A stretch of 12,171 nucleotides of DNA. Source: Flavobacteriaceae bacterium (GTDB lineage: Bacteria > Bacteroidota > Bacteroidia > Flavobacteriales > Flavobacteriaceae). Positions 6,518-12,171 of the stretch are shown here, in pieces. The translations under genes and the position numbers were made by a program. The notes beneath the pieces were generated by a model, which had not been told where the DNA came from, searched no databases, and saw nothing but the letters and a program-made list of their open reading frames with translations. Position 1 is the first letter of the stretch. Every line of letters starts with the position of its first letter. The stretch spans positions 1 to 12,171 of the forward strand of contig JALZVC010000048.1 of the NCBI GenBank assembly GCA_023301205.1. Reading direction: 5' to 3'.

Positions 6518-7990
6518 TTACTTACTTCTTTTTTCCCAGTTTGAAGAAGTGGCTACTGGAGTTTTTACTGTTTTTTGGTTTTCTAGATACAATTGTAATC
6601 CAACCATAGCTGCTACTTTTCGCTCTTGTTCATATTGTTGCTCTAGCATTTCTGGAGCGTAATAATTTTTTACAAAATGCGTGTCAAAGTTACCTGATGT
6701 AAAGGCTTCATGTTCACAGACAAATTTACCAAAGGGAAGTGTCGTCGCAATACCCTCTACGTGATAATTGTCAATAGCTTTGATCATTAATTGAATAGCT
6801 TCTTCTCTGTTTTTGCCATAGGAAATCAACTTAGAAATCATAGGGTCATAATAAATAGGCACTTCCATACCTTCCTCAAAACCATCATCTACACGAATGC
6901 CTGCACCCACGGGAGGCTGATAGGTAGACAATGTACCGATACTAGGCATAAAGTTTTCAAGCGGGTCTTCTGCATAGACTCTAACTTCTATAGCATGTCC
7001 TCTTATAGATAAATCATCTTGGGTAAATGCAAGTTTTTCGCCTCGAGCTACTTTAATTTGTTGTTCTACGAGATCGATGCCTGTAATAATTTCTGAAACA
7101 GGATGTTCCACCTGTAAGCGGGTGTTCATCTCAAGGAAGTAAAAGTTTTTATGTTCGTCTAGTAAAAACTCTACGGTACCTGCTCCTACATAATCACAAG
7201 CTTTAGCCACCTTAACAGCTGCTTCACCCATAGACTTTCTTATTTCTGGGGTAAGTACAGCAGAAGGAGCTTCTTCTACCACTTTTTGGTGGCGTCTTTG
7301 TACGCTACATTCTCGTTCAAAAAGATGTACTATATTTCCGTGCGTGTCTGCAAGTACTTGTATCTCTATATGCCTTGGAGAACTTACATATTTTTCAATA
7401 AAAACGGAACCATCTCCAAAAGACGCTTTGGCCTCACTAATTGCTCTATCCATTTGTTCAGGTAATTCTTCAACGTTTTCAACTACACGCATTCCTTTTC
7501 CACCACCACCTGCAGCAGCTTTTATTAAAATAGGGAAACCAATCTCCTTTGCTACTTTTTTTGCCAAAGCAACGTCTGTAATCGCTTCTTCAATACCAGG
7601 AACCATAGGGATATCGTAATCACTTACCGCTTCTTTGGCGGCTAGTTTGTTACCCATCACTTTTATTGCATAAGGTTTAGGGCCAACAAAAGTAATCCCC
7701 GCCTTTTCAACTAAATCAGCAAATATGGCATTCTCACTTAAAAATCCGTACCCTGGATGTATGGCATCTGCCTCTGTATCTTTAGCTGCTCGAATGACTT
7801 TTTCCATCATGAGATAGGACTCTGATGATGGCGCAGGTCCTAATAAAACAGCTTCGTCAGCAAAACGAACGTGAGGCGCTCCTCGATCAGCTTCAGAATA
7901 AACTGCAACGGTTTTGATACCCATTTTTTGCGCTGTTTTCATCACTCTAATCGCAATTTCTCCTCGGTTAGCTATTAGTATTTTTTTCAT
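6518..7990 (-). CDS. accC: Biotin carboxylase subunit of acyl-CoA carboxylase
   Basis: This ATP-grasp enzyme carboxylates biotin on the carrier protein using ATP and bicarbonate. The N-terminal domain begins KKILIANRGEIAIRV, followed by HPGYGFLSEN (78-87). The ATP-grasp core has Lys115 and Lys157, the glycine-rich loop GGGGKGMRVV (161-170), HQKVVEEAPS (234-243), Glu274, and the metal/bicarbonate segment EMNTRLQVEHP (287-297) with Glu287, Asn289 and Arg291. At 490 residues it is about 40 longer than E. coli AccC. The extra C-terminal tail, with NYYAPEML and a basic end, is typical of enzymes paired with propionyl- or methylcrotonyl-type carboxyltransferases, although here the biotin domain is on a separate gene. 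It lies between the carrier-protein gene (87-nt gap) and the carboxyltransferase gene (24-nt gap). All catalytic residues I looked for are intact. The symbol is by subunit type; a name such as pccA would also fit. Confidence 0.95.
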   Translation of the reverse strand: MKKILIANRGEIAIRVMKTAQKMGIKTVAVYSEADRGAPHVRFADEAVLLGPAPSSESYLMMEKVIRAAKDTEADAIHPGYGFLSENAIFADLVEKAGITFVGPKPYAIKVMGNKLAAKEAVSDYDIPMVPGIEEAITDVALAKKVAKEIGFPILIKAAAGGGGKGMRVVENVEELPEQMDRAISEAKASFGDGSVFIEKYVSSPRHIEIQVLADTHGNIVHLFERECSVQRRHQKVVEEAPSAVLTPEIRKSMGEAAVKVAKACDYVGAGTVEFLLDEHKNFYFLEMNTRLQVEHPVSEIITGIDLVEQQIKVARGEKLAFTQDDLSIRGHAIEVRVYAEDPLENFMPSIGTLSTYQPPVGAGIRVDDGFEEGMEVPIYYDPMISKLISYGKNREEAIQLMIKAIDNYHVEGIATTLPFGKFVCEHEAFTSGNFDTHFVKNYYAPEMLEQQYEQERKVAAMVGLQLYLENQKTVKTPVATSSNWEKRSK

Positions 7991-8077
7991 GCTTTTTATT
8001 ATTTAATTCTGCACTTATCTGATGAATAGCGAAGCGCAAAATGGCAATTTATTTCTTTTCAAGATGTATTAGGAAAA

Positions 8078-8560
8078 CTAGGCTTCCATTTCAATAATCA
8101 ATTGACCTTTTACAACGGCGTCATTTACTTTTGCTTCAATAGATTTCACCACTCCTTTACCATCAGATAGGATTACGTTTTCCATTTTCATTGCTGAAAG
8201 AATAAATAGGGGAGTGCCATCTTCAATGGTATCGCCTGGTTTTATCATAATATCAATAATGTGTCCTGGCATCGGTGCATTAACATTATTAGATGTCGCT
8301 TCCGTTTTTTCTAGAAGGCCCATTTCTGCAACCATAATATCAAAGACATCATCAATTTTCACATCATAAGGATTGCCGTTAATTGAAACAGTCATCTTTT
8401 TTTTGAGCATGTTTTCACTTACTAATTTTACATCAAAAGCGCGACTGTCTTTTAAAACGTGAAAATTAGTAGCAGCTATTTTATGCATATTAAATGTTGA
8501 TAAATCATCGGTCTCAACGATAAAATCTTGATCGTCAACGTGAATTGTATATTTGCTCAT
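8078..8560 (-). CDS. Biotin carboxyl carrier protein of acyl-CoA carboxylase
   Basis: This 160-residue protein carries the covalently bound biotin that shuttles CO2 from the biotin carboxylase to the carboxyltransferase. The C-terminal biotinyl domain (about 92-160) has the canonical SAMKMEN motif with Lys125 as the biotinylation site, preceded by APMPGHIIDIMIKPGD (95-110) with the Pro and Gly expected about 30 residues upstream. Residues 1-75 form a separate beta-rich region ending NGNPYDVKIDD (61-71), resembling the linker/assembly domain seen before the biotinyl domain in fused PccA-type alpha subunits. A short linker rich in Thr, Asn and Ser (about 84-93) joins the two. It is the first gene of the leftward operon; the 355-nt gap upstream should hold the operon promoter. 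The carrier is a stand-alone subunit, unlike mammalian PccA where it is fused to the carboxylase. Confidence 0.93.
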   Translation of the reverse strand: MSKYTIHVDDQDFIVETDDLSTFNMHKIAATNFHVLKDSRAFDVKLVSENMLKKKMTVSINGNPYDVKIDDVFDIMVAEMGLLEKTEATSNNVNAPMPGHIIDIMIKPGDTIEDGTPLFILSAMKMENVILSDGKGVVKSIEAKVNDAVVKGQLIIEMEA

Positions 8561-8915
8561 AGGTTCAGACTTTTTTTAAAGGTAAAAAGAAAAGTTTATT
8601 TATGCACGACCATGCTTATTTCATATATTAGTTGTTATAGTACATTGTGCATTTTTGTAATTCTTGCTTCATGAGTTTTCGATGGACCATAACTACCTAA
8701 TCCCGAAATAAGAACAGGAAAAACTATAAAAAGGAATAGAAGGGGCTATTTGTAGTAGGCGCTTAAATATCACAATTGCTGTAAAAATATATAATTTATT
8801 CTCTTGTTTATAAAATTAGCAGTTAACGCAAACGTTAATCGCTAATTCATTTGTTCCACTTTCATTATAAGTAAATAATGTCCTAGACTTTAATGTTACT
8901 CGAGGTAATAGATTC
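8561..8915. other. Intergenic region between mqo and the carboxylase operon, 355 nt
   Basis: Both neighbours are on the minus strand, so this gap should hold the end of the mqo transcript and the promoter of the carrier-carboxylase operon. The hairpin at 8814-8847 is the only strong structure. No gene, tRNA or repeat was found, and open frames here are about ten codons at most. I could not place a TTG/TAnnTTTG promoter with confidence. The distance from the hairpin to the carrier-protein start leaves about 250 nt for a promoter and a leader. Confidence 0.6.
8814..8847 (-). terminator. Hairpin downstream of mqo, probable terminator
   Basis: The arms 8814-8828 and 8833-8847 pair over 15 positions around the 4-nt loop CAAA. 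The exceptions are two adjacent non-Watson-Crick positions (8821-8822 against 8839-8840), one of which can form G-U. It begins 68 nt after the mqo stop on the minus strand and is followed by a modest T/A-rich tract (complement of 8811-8813 and beyond), so termination may be inefficient. The centre reads ACGCAAACGTT, which resembles a LacI/PurR-type operator core; a regulatory role is the alternative. Confidence 0.5.
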
Positions 8916-10424
8916 TTATTTATAGCCAATGCCTAGTGTTTCAGAAGCCCTTTTTAAGTGTTTGTTAAAAAATGCTTCATCTACATCGTTGTGATAAAAA
9001 GGCACGAGTTCATTTAATAAAGGTTGGTTTTCTTCACAGTTAACTAGATCTGGAAAAGCGTGATTTAATACATCTAACATAATTTTTACGGAAGTAGATG
9101 CTCCTGGTGATGCTCCTAAAAGGCAAGTTACTTTACCATTACTACTACTTACAATCTCAGTTCCAAATTCTAGTACTCCACCTTCAAAAGTGTCTTTTTT
9201 AATAGTTTGAACGCGCTGGCCAGCCACCATTATTTCCCAATCTTCATTCTTAGCGTCTTTCACAAAAGCACGTAATGCATTCATTCTATCTTCAAAAGAC
9301 ATGGATATTTGCTTTATTAAATATTCAGTTAAGGGTAGATTATGCCAGAATACACCCCACATAGATTGTAGGTTTTTAAATTTTAAAGAATGTATTAAGT
9401 CTAAAGGTGATCCTTTTTTTAGAAATTTAGGGCTGAATCCTGCAAAGGGTCCAAATAGTAATTCGCGTTTACCGTCAATAAAACGAGTGTCTAAATGCGG
9501 TACTGACATTGGTGGATCTCCAATACCAGCTTTGCTGTAAACTTTAGCGTTGTGTTGTTCTACGATATCTCGATTTTTACAAACTAACCATTGGCCACTT
9601 ATAGGGAAACCGCCATATCCTTCTTTCGCTTTAATGTCAATTTTTTGTAATAATAATAAACTAGCACCTCCAGCTCCAATAAATACATGCTCTGCATCAT
9701 AATTTTCTATAACATGTGTTTTTACATCTTTAACTTTTAGGGTCCAATCTAGCTCTGGATCACAATCTGCATCTAAAACCTCCTTATAGCATACAACTTT
9801 AGTGTCATATTTTGTTTCTAAAATGTGATATAAGTGTTTAGTGAGTGATCCAAAATTCATTTCTGCACCACGGTCAATTCTAGAAGCAGCCATAATTTCG
9901 GCTGTACTTCTATCGGCCATCATTATTGGAAACCATTCTTTCATTTTCTCAATGTCTCTAGTAAAATCTATGCTGTCAAACATAAAATGTTCCTTCATGG
10001 TTTTAAAGCGTTCTTCAAGATACTTAGCATTATCTTCTCCAGCTACCCAACTATGATGAGGCACGCCAGTAATAAAAGTTTCTGGATTCTCAATAAGCCC
10101 TTGTGCTACAAGGTAGGACCAGAACTGCTTAGATATTTCAAATTGGGTGCAAATATCTATTGCTTTATTAATATTAACCGAGCCATCTTCATTTTGTGGT
10201 GTATAATTCAATTCACATAATGCAGAGTGCCCTGTACCTGCATTGTTCCAGGCAGAAGAACTCTCTTGGGCAACGTCTCCCAAACGTTCTAAAATACACA
10301 CTTTTAATTCTGGTTTTAAAATCTTTGCTAATAGTGCTAGAGTTGCGCTCATTATACCGCCACCCACACAGATTAAATCAAACTCTTCACATTTTCTTGT
10401 GTTCAGATCCTTTTTCTTGCTCAT
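8916..10424 (-). CDS. mqo: Malate:quinone oxidoreductase
   Basis: Mqo is a peripheral inner-membrane FAD enzyme that oxidises malate to oxaloacetate and passes electrons to the quinone pool, replacing or complementing NAD-dependent malate dehydrogenase in the TCA cycle. At 502 residues it has the usual length. The FAD-binding beta-alpha-beta unit starts at FDLICVGGGIMSATLA (15-30), with Gly21-Gly23 and the acidic Glu46 that would contact the ribose. The family signature SSAWNNAGTGHSALCELNYT (56-75) follows directly. The C-terminal flavin segment LLGASPGASTSVKIMLDVL is at 435-453. The chosen ATG lies 14 codons before the FAD motif and is preceded by an A/T-rich leader without a Shine-Dalgarno box. 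It appears monocistronic: 355 nt of gap downstream and 589 nt upstream. Assignment is secure; no truncation or missing motif is visible. Confidence 0.97.
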   Translation of the reverse strand: MSKKKDLNTRKCEEFDLICVGGGIMSATLALLAKILKPELKVCILERLGDVAQESSSAWNNAGTGHSALCELNYTPQNEDGSVNINKAIDICTQFEISKQFWSYLVAQGLIENPETFITGVPHHSWVAGEDNAKYLEERFKTMKEHFMFDSIDFTRDIEKMKEWFPIMMADRSTAEIMAASRIDRGAEMNFGSLTKHLYHILETKYDTKVVCYKEVLDADCDPELDWTLKVKDVKTHVIENYDAEHVFIGAGGASLLLLQKIDIKAKEGYGGFPISGQWLVCKNRDIVEQHNAKVYSKAGIGDPPMSVPHLDTRFIDGKRELLFGPFAGFSPKFLKKGSPLDLIHSLKFKNLQSMWGVFWHNLPLTEYLIKQISMSFEDRMNALRAFVKDAKNEDWEIMVAGQRVQTIKKDTFEGGVLEFGTEIVSSSNGKVTCLLGASPGASTSVKIMLDVLNHAFPDLVNCEENQPLLNELVPFYHNDVDEAFFNKHLKRASETLGIGYK

Positions 10425-10493
10425 AAAAATATTTTTTTTAGTGATAGATTGTTTTGTAAATTTATATTAATTCAGCTTCTAATTTTGATTTCC

Positions 10494-10523
10494 ATTAAAA
10501 AAAACCTTGTATCGGTTTTTAAT
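10494..10523 (-). other. Weak hairpin with T-run in the presumed mqo leader
   Basis: The left arm 10494-10506 (ATT, eight A, CC) pairs with the right arm 10514-10523 (GGTTTTTAAT) around a 7-nt loop, leaving three bulged A. On the minus strand the CC/GG-closed stem is followed by extra T, giving a terminator-like shape 70-100 nt upstream of the mqo ATG. With only two G-C pairs it is thermodynamically weak. It could be an attenuator-like leader element, the end of an unseen transcript, or chance. Confidence 0.25.
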
Positions 10524-10947
10524 ATTTCAGAAGTTAGTATCTATCTTCCATTTTTTTTTGGTGAAAGGAATGTAACGATGGTATCTAATTTTACGTTAAA
10601 TAAATAGCCTTTATAAGTAAGGTATGCTAAATAGGTTGATGATTAATTAAGCTCCAATTGATTTGATAGCTGTTGACTTCGTTTTGTGAATATATTGAAT
10701 CTTTCATTTTATGAATAAGAATTAATATCTAACTTATGATTTTTTTTAAGATATTGTATCTAATGGTGTTTTTCTAAATTAACAAAAGGTGGGTTATTGT
10801 CTGTATTCTGATTTTAAGTTGGAGCAGTTAAGGGGTTTTTCTTTATCAACACCTCGTGATCTTACAGTTATTTAAATTATTTTTTTGATTTTTATGTTGT
10901 TTTGCTTTGACTGCGTATATGTGTCTTACAATTTGAGTTTTTTACAA

Positions 10948-10987
10948 AATTAATGGGTTTCTACATTGCTGTAGAAACCCATTAATT
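10948..10987 (-). terminator. Strong intrinsic terminator of the T9SS protein gene
   Basis: The arms 10948-10965 and 10970-10987 form a perfect 18-bp stem with the 4-nt loop TTGC. The inner part includes three consecutive G-C pairs (GGG/CCC) flanked by A-T pairs. The stem begins 26 nt after the TAA of the minus-strand secreted-protein gene and is followed on that strand by a T-rich stretch (TTTG). Placement, stem length and loop fit an intrinsic terminator well. Confidence 0.8.
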
Positions 10988-11013
10988 ATTGTATTAAGTT
11001 ATTGATTTTTTTA

Positions 11014-12171
11014 TTACTTCACTAGGATTCTAGCCGTTCTAAAGGTGTTTTGATCTATTGCAATTAGTTTTACAAAATAAACACCTGCAGGAACAGCTTC
11101 CATATTTAGTGCTAACTTAAATGCATCACCATCTTTTCTTACTTTTTTGTATTTAAGTTCTTGACCTAGTGGGGAATAGACAGCAACATAAATATTACTA
11201 TCCACTTGAGTAGTTAAAGTGATATCGAAATTTCTATTGTCAATAGACTCAACAATTAAGTCTGAATCTGGTAATTGATTTACATCAGTACCTAAAACAG
11301 ATACAATATTAACAGTATAATCATGTGTTTCTCCAAAATCATAGTCGGTACAAGGATTATTGATATCTCCTGTAGCAGATCCATCTATTGCTTTAACTCT
11401 TAAAACGTGAGGTCCTAATGGGCTACCTTCAGGTATAATTAATTCAAAATCATCAAGGGTGTCAACTACTTGAAAGGCCACTCCTGCAATTAATTGTTCT
11501 GACGGTTCAAAAATAGCGTTATCATTAAAATCTACCCAAGCAGATAAAACTTCTACACCTACACCATCGTCCCAATTGGTCTGTGCTCTCAAGTTATGTA
11601 CATTTCCTCCAGCTTGATTACTCAAGTCGGTAGATAGGTTTGTTCTATCAGCATAACCATTTGGGCCATCTTCTGGTTCAGTGTTACATCCATCTTGACC
11701 GTTATCTGCAATAATAGTATTTAAAACAAATCTTTTAATACCGTCTACAGAACAACCAACACCCCCATTTCCTCCAGTTGCTGTTGGTAAACAAGAAGTT
11801 ATCAGTATATTTTTAGTTAGTGTGTCATTAGAAGTGTCTTGGTCTGCTGTTAAATTTGTACTAGCATCTATAGTAAATGCTCCAGTACTGTCAAAATTGA
11901 CTTGTGTAGCAAAATTAAATGTTGTTTGTTCTCCTAGTGCTAGCGTAACGCCTGTTACTTGTTCAGCGACTGGTGCATCTCCATTAAAACTGTATGTTAC
12001 ATCAAAATTAGATTGGTCAATTCCACCAAAGTTTTCGACAACAACAGTAATAGTTTTTAAACCAAGTGGTTCAGAATCCCCTGGAGATGTAATCTCAACG
12101 ATACCTATGTCATCAGAAAAAGTATGGGTAACTTCTTTTTCAAAATCATTATTAGGTAAAAACTCGTCTGT
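11014..12171 (-). CDS. Secreted T9SS cargo protein with GEVED domain, N-terminally cut off by window end
   Basis: The minus-strand frame is open from the window edge (12171) to the TAA at 11014-11016, giving 385 visible residues; the start lies outside the window. The TTG at 11623-11625 is internal, because the domain signature begins well before it. Visible residues about 20-127 look like a CARDB-type beta-sandwich: Pro/Gly-rich start, VVVENFGG, FDVTYSFNG, TLALGEQTTF. Residues about 140-292 are a GEVED domain: Cys140 and Cys162, GYADRTNLS (172-180), WVDFNDNAIFEPSEQ, LRVKA, and GETHDYTV (280-287). About 310-385 form a type A T9SS sorting domain: Gly-Val-Tyr-Phe-Val-Lys-Leu, then a basic end FRTARILVK. 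Such proteins are exported by Sec, cross the outer membrane by T9SS, and are anchored or released after the sorting domain is cleaved. The catalytic or adhesive part must be in the missing N terminus, so the activity is unknown. Confidence 0.88.
   Translation of the reverse strand, partial: TDEFLPNNDFEKEVTHTFSDDIGIVEITSPGDSEPLGLKTITVVVENFGGIDQSNFDVTYSFNGDAPVAEQVTGVTLALGEQTTFNFATQVNFDSTGAFTIDASTNLTADQDTSNDTLTKNILITSCLPTATGGNGGVGCSVDGIKRFVLNTIIADNGQDGCNTEPEDGPNGYADRTNLSTDLSNQAGGNVHNLRAQTNWDDGVGVEVLSAWVDFNDNAIFEPSEQLIAGVAFQVVDTLDDFELIIPEGSPLGPHVLRVKAIDGSATGDINNPCTDYDFGETHDYTVNIVSVLGTDVNQLPDSDLIVESIDNRNFDITLTTQVDSNIYVAVYSPLGQELKYKKVRKDGDAFKLALNMEAVPAGVYFVKLIAIDQNTFRTARILVK

Larger units (their letters stand above)
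10425..11013. other. AT-rich intergenic region upstream of mqo, 589 nt
   Basis: This long gap separates the mqo start from the stop of the secreted T9SS protein, both on the minus strand. It contains a weak hairpin in the likely mqo leader (10494-10523) and a strong terminator (10948-10987). The heptamer GTATCTA occurs three times on the plus strand, at 10537, 10581 and 10756. No open frame longer than a few tens of codons without stops stands out and no RNA gene is recognised. The mqo promoter should be here, but no clear TTG/TAnnTTTG pair was found; the nearest match reads TAAATTTA on the minus strand close to the ATG. Confidence 0.6.

Noticed and set aside
6468..7619. Plus-strand open frames at 6468-6662, 6791-7012 and 7344-7619
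   Set aside because: They lie antisense within the carboxyltransferase and biotin carboxylase genes, whose family motifs are intact, and their translations have no recognisable domain.
8561..8700. Promoter for the carboxylase operon
   Set aside because: A promoter must lie in this gap, but I found no TAnnTTTG match on the minus strand, so no position is claimed.
9301..10470. Several plus-strand open frames of 71-79 codons across mqo
   Set aside because: They are antisense shadows of mqo, overlap each other in different frames and show no protein-family pattern.
10750..10870. Minus-strand peptide-like stretch in the gap upstream of mqo
   Set aside because: Only about 34 codons, broken by a stop, with no start and no recognisable pattern; weaker than the 988-1218 remnant.
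1..12171. tRNA, rRNA, CRISPR array, transposase or integrase
   Set aside because: No cloverleaf, regular spaced repeats, terminal inverted repeats or recombinase motifs were seen.

Overview
The window looks like chromosomal DNA of a marine-type Flavobacteriaceae (Bacteroidota). The evidence is strongly AT-rich DNA, A-rich leaders without Shine-Dalgarno boxes, a protein with a type IX secretion (T9SS) C-terminal domain, a DUF6268-type outer-membrane barrel, malate:quinone oxidoreductase, and a three-gene acyl-CoA carboxylase operon. I cannot name the genus. No tRNA, rRNA, CRISPR array, insertion sequence or prophage gene was seen.

Layout. 2-799 (+) is the 3' part of a CPA1-family Na+/H+ antiporter. 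800-1237 is non-coding DNA that holds a decayed reading frame (988-1218). 1238-4741 (+) is a tight operon: a DUF6268-like outer-membrane beta-barrel protein, polyphosphate kinase ppk1 (4-nt gap), and a three-helix membrane protein of the Pycsar-effector (PycTM/DUF5706) type that overlaps ppk1 by 4 nt. The plus-strand and minus-strand blocks converge at 4742-4951, where a perfect 32-bp palindrome probably ends the leftward operon. 4952-8560 (-) encodes, in transcription order, a biotin carboxyl carrier protein, a biotin carboxylase and a carboxyltransferase. Together they form an acyl-CoA carboxylase, most likely for propionyl-CoA. 8916-10424 (-) is mqo, with a probable terminator downstream at 8814-8847. 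10425-11013 is a long AT-rich gap that ends in a strong hairpin terminator. 11014-12171 (-) is the C-terminal part of a large secreted T9SS cargo protein with a GEVED domain.

Function. Most of the content is central metabolism (propionyl-CoA carboxylation, membrane malate oxidation), ion homeostasis and polyphosphate synthesis. The least expected arrangement is a PycTM-like membrane protein, known as the pore-type effector of cyclic-nucleotide anti-phage defence, translationally coupled to ppk1 with no nucleotide cyclase in view. I regard this as the best candidate for an undescribed association, but its role is inference only. The rest of the window is ordinary.
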